Below, one piece after another: positions 16,758 through 25,482 of a DNA stretch of 64,000 nt. Position 1 is the stretch's first letter. Each line of letters starts with the position of its first letter. The notes under the pieces were generated by a model. That model did no database searches. It worked only from the letters and a program-made list of their open reading frames with translations, and was not told the DNA's origin. Source of the DNA: Flavobacteriales bacterium (GTDB lineage: Bacteria > Bacteroidota > Bacteroidia > Flavobacteriales > Flavobacteriaceae); assembly GCA_013205245.1 (NCBI GenBank), contig JABMNH010000064.1, positions 1 through 64,000 on the forward strand, read 5' to 3'. The position numbers were made by a program, and so were the translations under genes.

Positions 16758-16888
16758 TGTATTGTTTTATCTCTCGTTTATTTAGAATTGCACCTAAAGG
16801 AATAGAATTTTCTTCAAAAGTAATTTTAAAGACTAAAAACGCAACAATTAAGAAATACTTAGCAGTTCAAAAAAAACTAAAAATTTAG
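16757..16888 (+). CDS. 43-residue basic ORF coupled to the racemase operon
   Basis: The ATG overlaps the preceding stop as TAATG, an arrangement typical of translational coupling. The peptide begins MYCFISRLFRIAPKGIEF and is rich in lysine (ends KYLAVQKKLKI). It ends 4 bp into the convergent rsmG gene. I recognise no family. It could be a chance frame, but coupling, length and charge make it worth recording. The operon thus begins and ends with a small basic protein. Confidence 0.35.
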   Translation: MYCFISRLFRIAPKGIEFSSKVILKTKNATIKKYLAVQKKLKI

Positions 16889-17514
16889 ATTTTAAATTTT
16901 AAAGGCACATGCACTACTTTTTTGGTTTCAAAAAAGGGGTCTTCAAAATAATCTGACAAATCGAATTGTTTGGCGTTTGGAAAATTGGCGAGTTCTTCGG
17001 TTAAATCGCCACCCTTTAAATAGAGAATCCCATTTTTGAGTTCGTGACCTTGCTTTTTAGCGACTTTTTTTTGCGTCCATTTTACAAAGTTATCCATATT
17101 TGTTACAGCACGGCTCACAATAAAATCGAATTCGCCTTTAACTTGTTCGGCTCTTAAATGTGCTGCTTTCACATTTTTTAATCCGAGGGCATCGGCCACA
17201 GCCTGAACCACTTTAATTTTTTTAGCAATGGCATCTACCAAATAAAATCGGCTTTCTGGAAACAAAATAGCCAACGGAATTCCAGGAAATCCACCACCTG
17301 TACCCACATCTAAAATCTGAGATTTTGATGCGAACTTTTGCACTTTGGCAATCCCCAGCGAATGTAGTACATGCCTAACATACAGTTGGTCAATATCTTT
17401 GCGAGACACCACATTTATTTGCGCATTCCACTCATTATAAAGACCTTCTAATTTGGCAAACTGTGTGATTTGCGTTTCAGATAAGTAAGGAAAATGTTGT
17501 AAAATAATATCCAT
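16885..17514 (-). CDS. rsmG: 16S rRNA (guanine-N7) methyltransferase RsmG
   Basis: 209 residues. RsmG methylates G527 of 16S rRNA. The SAM-binding motif is ILDVGTGGGFPGIPLAI, with LYNEWNAQINVVSRKD near the N-terminus and FIVSRAVTNMDNFVKW as the family's later motif. Length is normal. A TAATTTTG promoter element lies 17 bases upstream of the ATG. Convergent with the preceding operon. Confidence 0.95.
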   Translation of the reverse strand: MDIILQHFPYLSETQITQFAKLEGLYNEWNAQINVVSRKDIDQLYVRHVLHSLGIAKVQKFASKSQILDVGTGGGFPGIPLAILFPESRFYLVDAIAKKIKVVQAVADALGLKNVKAAHLRAEQVKGEFDFIVSRAVTNMDNFVKWTQKKVAKKQGHELKNGILYLKGGDLTEELANFPNAKQFDLSDYFEDPFFETKKVVHVPLKFKI

Positions 17515-17530
17515 AAACTAAAATTCTCGA

Positions 17531-17538
17531 CAAAATTA
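17531..17538 (-). promoter_or_regulatory. -7 promoter element of rsmG
   Basis: TAATTTTG on the minus strand, matching TAnnTTTG, 17 bases before the ATG at 17514. Confidence 0.5.
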
Positions 17539-17643
17539 CGACTCTTATACTACATTTTAACACTTTAAAAAATGTTAATTTTATCACAATCGGCATTCCT
17601 TTGTAAAATTAATGTATTTCCTTTGCGGTTTAAAATATACTTT

Positions 17644-18750
17644 ATGACGCAGGCTAACATAACTTTTAGTAAAATTGACAAAGTCAAATTTTTTAGAACA
17701 CTCAACAAAAAAGTAAATACATATTTTAAAGAAAATAATATTAAGCGTACGGGTAATTGGAAACTCTACACCAAAGCTTCAATAATGTTTGCTGTTTTTT
17801 TAGCACCTTTAATTTTAATTTTGACGGTAGATATGCCACATTGGGTGTTGCTTTTATTAACAGTCGTTATGGGTGTTGGCATGGCTGGTGTTGGCATGAA
17901 TGTAATGCACGATGGTAATCACGGCACGTTTTCTAGTAAAAAATGGGTCAATAAACTAATGGGAAGCAGTATTTATATCCTTGCCGGAAATGTGTATAAT
18001 TGGAAAGTACAACACAACGTTTTACATCACACTTTTACAAATATTAAAGGCCATGATGAAGATATTGATGCCGGCCGTATTATCCGTTTTTCAAAACATT
18101 CTAAATGGCTTAAAATTCATAAATTTCAAAAATATTATTTTATTTTTCTTTACGGATTAATGACTATTAACTGGGCGCTTACTACCGATTTTATTCAGAT
18201 GCGTACGTATTTAAAACGAAAATTATCATATGGTAAGTTCCCGAACCCTATAACAGAGTGGTCGGTTTTAATAATTACCAAAATAGGGTATTATTTGTTT
18301 TGGATTGTGATTCCCATATTGGCTTTAGACATGGCTTGGTGGAAAGTACTGATAGGGTTTTTTGTGATGCATTATACTGCCGGTATTATATTAACCGTTA
18401 TTTTTCAATTGGCACATGTGGTGCCAAATACAGACATGCCCATGCCTGATGAAAAGGGAAATTTAAAAAACACCTGGGCCGTTCATCAATTATATACAAC
18501 TTCAAATTTTGCCCCAAATAATAAATTTATTTCGTGGTATTCTGGCGGTCTCAATCATCAGGTTGAACATCATATTTTCCCAAATATTTCGCATATTCAT
18601 TATAAAAAAATAGCTAAAATTGTAAAGGAAACGGCATTGGAGTTTAACCTCCCTTATCATGAGTATAAAACAACACGTCGTGCCATTATAGAACATTTTA
18701 ATTTACTAAAAACATTAGGCACAAAACCTACTTACGCAAAATTACTTTAA
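17644..18750 (+). CDS. Membrane fatty acid (acyl-CoA) desaturase, front-end type
   Basis: 368 residues from the ATG giving MTQANITFSKID; an upstream ATG at 17572 would add 24 residues not typical of the family. The three histidine boxes that hold the di-iron site are H89-DGNH, H124-NVLHH and Q306-VEHH. The Gln in the third box is typical of delta-6-like front-end desaturases. Four membrane segments are visible (about 40-85, 195-260). No cytochrome b5 domain is fused, so an external electron donor is needed; the ferredoxin at 23.5 kb is a speculative candidate. Confidence 0.9.
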   Translation: MTQANITFSKIDKVKFFRTLNKKVNTYFKENNIKRTGNWKLYTKASIMFAVFLAPLILILTVDMPHWVLLLLTVVMGVGMAGVGMNVMHDGNHGTFSSKKWVNKLMGSSIYILAGNVYNWKVQHNVLHHTFTNIKGHDEDIDAGRIIRFSKHSKWLKIHKFQKYYFIFLYGLMTINWALTTDFIQMRTYLKRKLSYGKFPNPITEWSVLIITKIGYYLFWIVIPILALDMAWWKVLIGFFVMHYTAGIILTVIFQLAHVVPNTDMPMPDEKGNLKNTWAVHQLYTTSNFAPNNKFISWYSGGLNHQVEHHIFPNISHIHYKKIAKIVKETALEFNLPYHEYKTTRRAIIEHFNLLKTLGTKPTYAKLL

Positions 18751-18754
18751 CAAA

Positions 18755-19948
18755 ATGAACACATCACTTTCTAACAGAATCAACAATTTACCAGTTTCTG
18801 CAACCCTTGCTATGGCTGCTCTTGGCAGGACTTTAAAAGAACAAGGCAAAGACATTATTAGCCTAAGTTTGGGCGAACCCGATTTTAACACACCCGACTT
18901 TATTAAAGAGGCCGCCAAGCAAGCCATCGACGATAATTACAATTCTTATTCGCCAGTAAACGGTTATTTAGATTTGCGTCAAGCCGTTTGTCTCAAATTT
19001 AAACGCGATAATAACTTAAATTATACCCCAGAACAAATTGTTGTCTCTACTGGAGCAAAACAATCACTAGCAAATGTGGTGTTGGCTATCGTAAATCCGG
19101 GTGACGAAGTTTTGTTGCCAGCGCCTTATTGGGTGAGTTATGATGCCATGGTAAATTTAGCCGAAGGTGTTTCTGTAGAAATTCCATCGTCAATAGATAC
19201 CGATTTTAAAATCACACCTGCACAACTCGAAGCGGCTATTACCCCTAAGACAAAATTGATTTTTTTCAATTCACCTAACAATCCTAGTGGGTCTGTTTAC
19301 AGCAAAGAAGAATATCGCGCTTTAGCGGATGTTTTGGCTAAACATCCTCAAATTTATATTATTTCTGATGAAATTTACGAACATATTATGTACAATGGCA
19401 CAGCTTTTAGTTTTGCTGCTTTTGACGATATGTACGACCGCACAATTACAGTAAATGGCCTCTCAAAAGCTTTTGCTATGACAGGCTGGCGTTTGGGTTA
19501 TATAGGTGCGCCTGCATTTATTGCCAAAGCTTGTACTAAAATGCAAGGCCAATCTACTTCTGGCACTAACAGCATTACACAACGCGCCGCAATTATAGCT
19601 TTAGAAGCGCCTGTATCTAGCATTTCTTATATGGTAGACGAATTTAAAAGACGTCGCGATTTGGTTTATCAATTGCTGTCAGAAATAAATGGATTTAAAC
19701 TCAACATGCCTGATGGTGCTTTTTACTTCTTTCCAGATGTTTCTTATTTCTTTGGCAAAACCATTAAAGGGAAATTAATTAAAAATTCATTTGGTTTCTC
19801 AATGCTTTTATTAGAAGACGTTTATGTAGCAACTGTTTCGGGTGAATCATTTGGTGCGCCAGACTGTTTACGCATGTCATACGCCACTTCAGAAGCACAA
19901 TTAAGAGAAGCTGTCAGTAGGATGAAAACATTGCTTGATGGTATATAA
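18755..19948 (+). CDS. Class I pyridoxal-phosphate aminotransferase (aspartate aminotransferase type)
   Basis: 397 residues. The PLP-binding Lys238 lies in VNGLSKAFAMTGWRLGY; SPNNPSG (substrate/PLP), ISDEIYEHI and the C-terminal LRMSYATSE, whose Arg binds the substrate carboxylate, complete the family pattern. It probably transfers amino groups between aspartate and 2-oxoglutarate, with possible prephenate activity in this subgroup. It starts four bases after the desaturase stop and overlaps the thioesterase start. Confidence 0.9.
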   Translation: MNTSLSNRINNLPVSATLAMAALGRTLKEQGKDIISLSLGEPDFNTPDFIKEAAKQAIDDNYNSYSPVNGYLDLRQAVCLKFKRDNNLNYTPEQIVVSTGAKQSLANVVLAIVNPGDEVLLPAPYWVSYDAMVNLAEGVSVEIPSSIDTDFKITPAQLEAAITPKTKLIFFNSPNNPSGSVYSKEEYRALADVLAKHPQIYIISDEIYEHIMYNGTAFSFAAFDDMYDRTITVNGLSKAFAMTGWRLGYIGAPAFIAKACTKMQGQSTSGTNSITQRAAIIALEAPVSSISYMVDEFKRRRDLVYQLLSEINGFKLNMPDGAFYFFPDVSYFFGKTIKGKLIKNSFGFSMLLLEDVYVATVSGESFGAPDCLRMSYATSEAQLREAVSRMKTLLDGI

Positions 19949-20402
19949 AATTGCCTTCACTACAAAGTGGGCCGATTTTGACCCAAACAAACACATGCGG
20001 CATACCTCTTATAACGATTATGCCGCCGAGTGTCGCATTCGTTTTTTTAACGATTACGGATTAACAACAGCACTGTTTGAGACACAAAACATCGGCCCCG
20101 TTTTATTTAAGGAGGAAACCTCTTTTTACAGAGAGATAAAATTAGGAGAATCTATAAAAATAGATTTGCGTCTAAAAGCCTGTTCAGAAAATGCCGAACG
20201 TTTTAAAATGCTTCATCATATTTATAAAGACGATGGTGTTCTGGCTGCCGAAGTTCAGGTTTATGCAGCCTGGCTCGATTTAAAAAAACGCAAACTCATC
20301 ACACCTCCTGCTATATTTAAGGAAGTCTTTAATCAGCTAGACCGCACAGAAGATTTTGAAGAAATTTTACTAAAGTCTAAAATTCAGAAGCCCATATATT
20401 AA
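19938..20402 (+). CDS. Acyl-CoA thioesterase, hotdog fold (4HBT type)
   Basis: 154 residues from the ATG at 19938, overlapping the aminotransferase end by 11 bp. The start KIAFTTKWADFDPNKHMRHTSYNDY has the family Asp (WADFDPNKHM) that acts in thioester hydrolysis, followed by the hotdog helix ECRIRFFNDYGL and ETSFYREIKLGESIKIDLRL. It would hydrolyse an acyl-CoA or acyl-ACP. Position after a desaturase fits fatty-acid metabolism. Confidence 0.85.
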   Translation: MVYKIAFTTKWADFDPNKHMRHTSYNDYAAECRIRFFNDYGLTTALFETQNIGPVLFKEETSFYREIKLGESIKIDLRLKACSENAERFKMLHHIYKDDGVLAAEVQVYAAWLDLKKRKLITPPAIFKEVFNQLDRTEDFEEILLKSKIQKPIY

Positions 20403-20440
20403 GATTTTATCTTTTTTTGATTGGGTGTTTTAAAGAAAAT

Positions 20441-21409
20441 TTAATAACCTAGTTTGGCTCGTGTGCGCGCTAAAACAACATCTGCTACAGCTTTGGCTTT
20501 TACAGCACCTAGCGCTAAGGCCTTGTCAATTTCGGACAGGTTTTCCATATAATACCAATAGCGCTCGCGTTCTTCTTTATACTTAGAAATTACCAATTCG
20601 AAAAAAGCCTGTTTGGCATGGCCATAGCCATAGTTTCCAGCCACATAGTTTTGGCGCATGGTTTCGGTTTCTTCAGTACTGGCTAGTAATTTATAAAGCG
20701 CAAATAAGTTACAAGTATCAGGGTTTTTAGGTTCTTCTAGTGGCGTAGAATCTGTTTTAATGGCCATAATTTGCTTGCGCAATTGCTTATCTGGCAAAAA
20801 TAAATTGATGATGTTATTTTTAGATTTGCTCATTTTATCGCCATCTGTTCCTGGCACATACATGGTGTCTTTTTGTATTTCTGCCAGAGGCAAAACAAGC
20901 GTTTCGCCTACTTGATGATTTAATCTTGATGCCACATCGCGTGTCATTTCTAAATGTTGCAATTGGTCTTTACCAACCGGCACAACTTCGGCATCATACA
21001 ATAAAATATCGGCTGCCATTAACATCGGGTAATTAAATAAACCCGCATTGACATCTTCTAATCTGTCGGCTTTATCTTTAAAAGAATGTGCTAAAGTCAA
21101 ACGTTGATACGGATAAAAACAGCTTAAATACCAAGCCAATTCTGTTACTTGCGGAATGTCGCTTTGGCGATAAAATACTGTTTTATTAATATCTAATCCA
21201 AAAGCCAACCACGTGGCAGCTGTACTGTAAGTGTTTAATTTTAAAGTTTCGGCATCTTTAATTTGGGTTAACGAATGCATGTCTGCAATAAACAAAAATG
21301 ATTCGTTTTCTGGCTGATTTGCCAATTTTATAGCAGGTATAATTGCCCCTAAAAGATTTCCTAAATGTGGTGTGCCTGTACTTTGAACGCCAGTTAAAAT
21401 TCGTGCCAT
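20441..21409 (-). CDS. trpS: Tryptophanyl-tRNA synthetase
   Basis: 322 residues, normal length for the bacterial enzyme. Class I signatures: TGTPHLGNLLGA (HIGH equivalent) and GDKMSKSKNN (KMSKS). GVQSTGTPHLGN, FRQSDIPQVTELAWYLSC and YPMLMAADILLYDAEVVPVG are typical TrpRS segments. It charges tRNA-Trp. The gene has its own -7 element and is divergent from plsC. Confidence 0.96.
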   Translation of the reverse strand: MARILTGVQSTGTPHLGNLLGAIIPAIKLANQPENESFLFIADMHSLTQIKDAETLKLNTYSTAATWLAFGLDINKTVFYRQSDIPQVTELAWYLSCFYPYQRLTLAHSFKDKADRLEDVNAGLFNYPMLMAADILLYDAEVVPVGKDQLQHLEMTRDVASRLNHQVGETLVLPLAEIQKDTMYVPGTDGDKMSKSKNNIINLFLPDKQLRKQIMAIKTDSTPLEEPKNPDTCNLFALYKLLASTEETETMRQNYVAGNYGYGHAKQAFFELVISKYKEERERYWYYMENLSEIDKALALGAVKAKAVADVVLARTRAKLGY

Positions 21410-21427
21410 TTGCTGTATTTAAAGACA

Positions 21428-21435
21428 CAAAAATA
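21428..21435 (-). promoter_or_regulatory. -7 promoter element of trpS
   Basis: TATTTTTG on the minus strand, 18 bases before the trpS ATG. Confidence 0.5.
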
Positions 21436-21473
21436 CATAATTAATACCCAAATCTAATTACAATTTAAATCAC

Positions 21474-21481
21474 TATTTTTG
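21474..21481 (+). promoter_or_regulatory. -7 promoter element of plsC, probably leaderless
   Basis: TATTTTTG ends six bases before the ATG at 21488; transcription should begin at or next to the start codon. It also overlaps the alternative TTG start at 21479, ruling that out. Confidence 0.5.
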
Positions 21482-21487
21482 GCACTT

Positions 21488-22234
21488 ATGAATTTTTTGA
21501 AAAATCTTTTTAGGCTCGTTTGGCGCTTATGGTTTTATGGTGTGTTTTTAGTCACCATAATTGTTATTTTTCCAGTGCTTATCATTGTTACTTCTAGCGA
21601 TAGTTTATATCCCATCTTTTTTAAAATTGCAAGATTTTGGGCAAAAACCATTTTATTTTTAATGGGATTCAAAGCTAAAATAGCCTGTGCTGATAAAATT
21701 CATCCAAAAGAAAGCTACATGTTTATTGCCAATCATACCTCTATGATTGACATTATGCTCATGTTGGTTATTGCAAAAAATCCTTTTGTATTTGTAGGAA
21801 AAGTTGAGTTGGCTAAAATTCCCATTTTCGGATTTTTCTATAAACGTACCTGTATTTTGGTTGATAGAAGCAGTCTGAAAAGCAGAAAAGAGGTCTATGC
21901 GCTTGCTCAAAAACGCCTGAATGATGGCGTGAGTATTTGCATTTTTCCCGAAGGAAAAGTGCCTGATGATGAAAGTATTGTTCTGGACGTCTTTCAAAAC
22001 GGCGCTTTTAGACTAGCTATAGAACATCAAATACCGATTGTTCCTATAAGTTTTTACGATTGTAAAAAACATTTTTCTTACACCTTTTTTAGTGGAGGCC
22101 CAGGTAATTTACGTGCTAAAGTGCATCCCTTTATAGATACAAAAAACTTAACTTTAAAAGATAGAGAAGTTTTAAAATCAAAAGCATTTAATCTTTTACA
22201 CGATGATTTGTTGGCAGATTTAGGGGCTTCTTAA
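21488..22234 (+). CDS. plsC: 1-acyl-sn-glycerol-3-phosphate acyltransferase
   Basis: About 248 residues. Two N-terminal membrane segments (15-40, 50-65) precede the acyltransferase motifs: ANHTSMIDIML (NHxxxxD), VGKVELAKIPIFGFFYKR, and IFPEGKVPDDE (FPEG). It adds the second acyl chain to lysophosphatidic acid in phospholipid synthesis at the inner membrane. Confidence 0.93.
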   Translation: MNFLKNLFRLVWRLWFYGVFLVTIIVIFPVLIIVTSSDSLYPIFFKIARFWAKTILFLMGFKAKIACADKIHPKESYMFIANHTSMIDIMLMLVIAKNPFVFVGKVELAKIPIFGFFYKRTCILVDRSSLKSRKEVYALAQKRLNDGVSICIFPEGKVPDDESIVLDVFQNGAFRLAIEHQIPIVPISFYDCKKHFSYTFFSGGPGNLRAKVHPFIDTKNLTLKDREVLKSKAFNLLHDDLLADLGAS

Positions 22235-22263
22235 AGTTTATTCTACATATTACAAAAACAAAA

Positions 22264-23421
22264 TTATGCTTCTGCTTTTTGATGTAATAACCGTGTTAAT
22301 TTTATAGACAAGTCTAATAAAATTATTTTGGCATTGCCATTGCGTTCAATATGGTAACTGGCAGTTTCAATTTCTGAAGTAATTTCTAAAATATTGGCAT
22401 GGTTTACAAAAGGGGCAAATTTCTTTAAAGAAAAATTGGCCGTTTTGGGTTGTAAATAAACCAAGGCATCGGTTTTATAATTTTGAAGTAAAGCCTGTCT
22501 AAAAAACGACAAACAGTACGCTAAAAATTGTTTTTGCGTTTCTCTACCTGTCCCCGCAATAGTAGTACTCCACCCAATTAGATCGTTAATAACAGCGGCG
22601 TTTCCTTTGGCTCTAAAAGCCGTGCGAATCCATAAAATAAACCACTCTTCAAAAACGGTTTCGCTGGTGTCTTGACTTACAAGCTGACAGGCTTTATGCC
22701 AATTTCCTTGCGCTTGTACCGCAATTTGATGCGCTTCTTGGGGCGATTTATCAAAGTTATCTTGAAGTCCTTTGCGAATAATTGTTTCGGGTAAAGGTAA
22801 AAACCGAAGTGTTTGACAACGCGATGTGATGGTCTTTAAAAGCTGGTCTTCGTTTTCGGTTATCAGAATTAAAACGGTATTTTTTGGTGGCTCTTCAATC
22901 AATTTCAATAATTTATTCGCCGCCGATGTATTCATTTTTTCGGCCATCCACACAATTAAAACTTTAAAAGTGCCTTCGTAAGCTTTGAGGCTTAATTTTT
23001 TTAGAATAAGTTGCGCTTCGTCAACACCAATCTGACCTTGTTTTTTTTCGATGCCTAAATATTGCATCCAATCAAACACATTCCGATACGGATTTTCAAT
23101 CACGAATTGGCGCCATTCTTCTATAAATAAATCGCTTACAGGTTTTGTTTTTATGCGATCGGTTGTGGTAACCGGAAAAGCGAAATGCAAATCGGGATGC
23201 ACCAATTTATCAAATTTCAAACGCGCCGACGGGTTTTCTGTCCACACACCGTTTTTATCAGAAAAACACAACAACTGTTTGGCGTAAGCTAACGCCATGG
23301 GCAAAGCGCCTGTACCTTGTGGCGCTACAAACAATTGCGCATGTGGAATACGCCCTTTTTGAAGGCTTGATAAAAGGTGTTTTTTAATATGTTGGTGTCC
23401 TATGATCGCATCGAAATCCAT
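22264..23421 (-). CDS. holB: DNA polymerase III delta' subunit-like clamp-loader ATPase
   Basis: About 385 residues from the ATG giving MDFDAIIGHQHIKKHLLSSL; an earlier ATG would add a hydrophobic stretch foreign to the family. AAA+ features are GRIPHAQLFVAPQGTGALPMA (degenerate P-loop, as in delta'), the sensor region VLIWMAEKM around KVLIVWMAEKMNTSAANKLL, EEPPKNTVLILITENEDQLL and TITSRCQTLRF, the arginine-finger SRC. It loads the sliding clamp as part of the replicase. Confidence 0.9.
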   Translation of the reverse strand: MDFDAIIGHQHIKKHLLSSLQKGRIPHAQLFVAPQGTGALPMALAYAKQLLCFSDKNGVWTENPSARLKFDKLVHPDLHFAFPVTTTDRIKTKPVSDLFIEEWRQFVIENPYRNVFDWMQYLGIEKKQGQIGVDEAQLILKKLSLKAYEGTFKVLIVWMAEKMNTSAANKLLKLIEEPPKNTVLILITENEDQLLKTITSRCQTLRFLPLPETIIRKGLQDNFDKSPQEAHQIAVQAQGNWHKACQLVSQDTSETVFEEWFILWIRTAFRAKGNAAVINDLIGWSTTIAGTGRETQKQFLAYCLSFFRQALLQNYKTDALVYLQPKTANFSLKKFAPFVNHANILEITSEIETASYHIERNGNAKIILLDLSIKLTRLLHQKAEA

Positions 23422-23466
23422 CTTACAAAGATTAAAAAAATAAACAAAATTAAGCGCTAAACTTAG

Positions 23467-23474
23467 TAGATTTG
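23467..23474 (+). promoter_or_regulatory. -7 promoter element of the ferredoxin gene
   Basis: TAGATTTG matches TAnnTTTG, 26 bases before the ATG at 23501. Confidence 0.5.
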
Positions 23475-23500
23475 CCAAAATAATTAGCAGAAAGTATTAA

Positions 23501-23731
23501 ATGGTTATCATAAGCTTACAACGCAAAAAATGTATTGGATGTAATTACTGTGTAGAATTGGCACCTAAAGAATTTAGGATGTCTAAAAAAGATGGCAAAG
23601 CGGTGCTGTTAAAATCGTTAGATAAGAAAGGCTTTTTTACATTAAAATCGCCAGATCACAGCATTTATGAAGAAGTAAAAAAGGCCTCAGAAGCTTGTCC
23701 TGCCAAAATTATTGACGTTAAAGAAACTTAA
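23501..23731 (+). CDS. Small 4Fe-4S ferredoxin
   Basis: 76 residues. Cysteines of one cluster: CIGCNYC near the N-terminus (C-x2-C-x2-C) and a fourth in SEACPAKII near the C-terminus. This is the layout of single-cluster ferredoxins. It carries electrons for an unnamed oxidoreductase. The next gene encodes another iron-sulfur-type protein (RicT-like). Confidence 0.88.
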   Translation: MVIISLQRKKCIGCNYCVELAPKEFRMSKKDGKAVLLKSLDKKGFFTLKSPDHSIYEEVKKASEACPAKIIDVKET

Positions 23732-23846
23732 AAGTAAGGCGGCTAAATCTTTTTTAAAAGATTGTAGTATATTTACAAATTAGTAGCATTTTAAAAACCA
23801 AAACGGGTACTATTTTTTTAGTGTCCGATAAAGATAAAAAAATAAT

Positions 23847-24992
23847 ATGGGTTGTGGTACATGTACTACGGAAGAAGGCGGCATACCTAAAGGTTGTAAA
23901 AGCAATGGTTCTTGCGGTACAGATAGTTGTAATAAATTAAGCGTTTTCGATTGGCTGTCTAACATGACATTGCCCAATCATCAAAAGCCATTTAACATCG
24001 TTGAGGTACGTTTTAAAAACGGCCGTAAACACTTTTATAAAAACACCAAAGATTTAAGTCTTTGTATAGGCGATGTTATTGCTGTAGAATCTTCTCCAGG
24101 GCATGATATCGGTGTGATTACCCTTACGGGCGAATTGGTTAAAATTCAGCTTAAAAAGAAAAATCTCACAGCAGACCACGAAGACGTTAAACAAATTTAC
24201 AGAAAAGCCTCAGAAAGAGATATAAAAATTTGGCAAGCATCTAGAGATAAAGAACAAGAAGTACAAAGAAAATCGCGGCTCATTGTTTTAAGATTGGGCT
24301 TAAAAATGAAATTATCTGATATCGAATTTCAAGGCGATGGTTCTAAAGCCACTTTTTATTACACAGCCGAAGAACGTGTAGATTTTAGAATGCTTATTCG
24401 CGAACTGGCCTCTACATTTAGCATTCGTATAGAAATGAAACAGGTGGGTTTACGTCAAGAGGCGGCACGCTTGGGAGGTGTGGGTTCTTGTGGCAGAGAG
24501 TTGTGTTGTTCTACGTGGTTAACCGATTTTAGATCGGTAAATACATCGGCGGCACGCTACCAACAATTGTCATTAAACCCGCAAAAATTGGCCGGACAAT
24601 GTGGCAAATTAAAATGTTGTTTAAACTACGAATTAGATACTTATATAGAAGCCTTAAGAAAATTCCCTAGAACAGATACCGTTTTAAAAACTGAAAGTGG
24701 TATAGCTTTCTTTCAAAAAATGGATATTTTTAAAGGACTCTTATGGTATGCTTATAAAGACAATCCGATTAATTGGCACGCCATCTCGGCCGAACATGCC
24801 AACGAAATTATTGCTGCAAATAAAGAGGACAAAAAAGGAAATAATTTAGAAGATTATACCATTGAGGTAGTAGATGAAAGTCCCATATTTAAAGATCTTG
24901 TGGGTCAAGAAAGCTTAACGCGATTTGACAAACCAAAACAGAACCGCAACAAAAAACATAGAAACAGAAAAAACAGAAATAATGCAAAGTAA
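23847..24992 (+). CDS. ricT: PSP1-domain protein, RicT (YaaT)-like
   Basis: 381 residues. The N-terminus is Cys-rich (MGCGTCTTEEGGIP...CGTDSC). The PSP1 region includes VGLRQEAARLGGVGSCGREL, CCSTWLTDF and GKLKCCLNYELDTY; these cysteines coordinate iron-sulfur clusters in the RicA-RicF-RicT complex of Bacillus, which affects RNA processing. The tail is a lysine/arginine/asparagine-rich stretch (KQNRNKKHRNRKNRNN), possibly RNA-binding. In Bacteroidota the gene commonly precedes gldH, as here, where the two overlap. Confidence 0.87.
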   Translation: MGCGTCTTEEGGIPKGCKSNGSCGTDSCNKLSVFDWLSNMTLPNHQKPFNIVEVRFKNGRKHFYKNTKDLSLCIGDVIAVESSPGHDIGVITLTGELVKIQLKKKNLTADHEDVKQIYRKASERDIKIWQASRDKEQEVQRKSRLIVLRLGLKMKLSDIEFQGDGSKATFYYTAEERVDFRMLIRELASTFSIRIEMKQVGLRQEAARLGGVGSCGRELCCSTWLTDFRSVNTSAARYQQLSLNPQKLAGQCGKLKCCLNYELDTYIEALRKFPRTDTVLKTESGIAFFQKMDIFKGLLWYAYKDNPINWHAISAEHANEIIAANKEDKKGNNLEDYTIEVVDESPIFKDLVGQESLTRFDKPKQNRNKKHRNRKNRNNAK

Positions 24993-25461
24993 ATGGTATC
25001 TTATAGGTGTCTTTTTAATGTTTTTTTCGTGTTCTAAGCAGACGTTTTTTAGTCAATATCAAAATATTGAAAACAATAAATGGGCATTGAATGCGCCCGT
25101 TAATTTTTCTGTTTCTGTGACAGATACAATCACACCCCGCGTTGTTTTTATAAATATTAGAAACACAAACCAATACGCTTATAGCAATCTTTTTTTGGTT
25201 GTTACCGCATCTTTTAACAATACTATTACACAAATAGATACGTTAGAATATGAGATGGCAGATGTCACAGGAAGATGGTTGGGCTCTGGCTTTACGGATG
25301 TCAAAGAAAATAAACTCATTTTTAAGACCAACTATGTGTTTTCTAAAAAGGGGATATATAACTTTAACATCGCTCAAGCGGTGCGTAAAAATGGCAACGT
25401 TTTGGGAGATGCCTATTTAGAAGGCATTTCTGATGTTGGGCTAAGTATAGAAAATCAATAA
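24982..25461 (+). CDS. gldH: Gliding motility lipoprotein GldH
   Basis: About 159 residues from the ATG giving MQSKWYLIGVFLMFFSCSK, with the lipobox Cys at 17; upstream in-frame starts lie within ricT and would spoil the signal peptide. Segments such as NKWALNAPVNFSVSVTDT and GRWLGSGFTD fit GldH as I know it. GldH is a lipoprotein needed for gliding in Flavobacterium, closely tied to the type IX secretion machinery that exports proteins such as the T9SS-tagged one at 43-45 kb. The start overlaps ricT by 11 bp. Confidence 0.85.
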   Translation: MQSKWYLIGVFLMFFSCSKQTFFSQYQNIENNKWALNAPVNFSVSVTDTITPRVVFINIRNTNQYAYSNLFLVVTASFNNTITQIDTLEYEMADVTGRWLGSGFTDVKENKLIFKTNYVFSKKGIYNFNIAQAVRKNGNVLGDAYLEGISDVGLSIENQ

Positions 25462-25482
25462 AACATAATTCAGCTTATTTAA

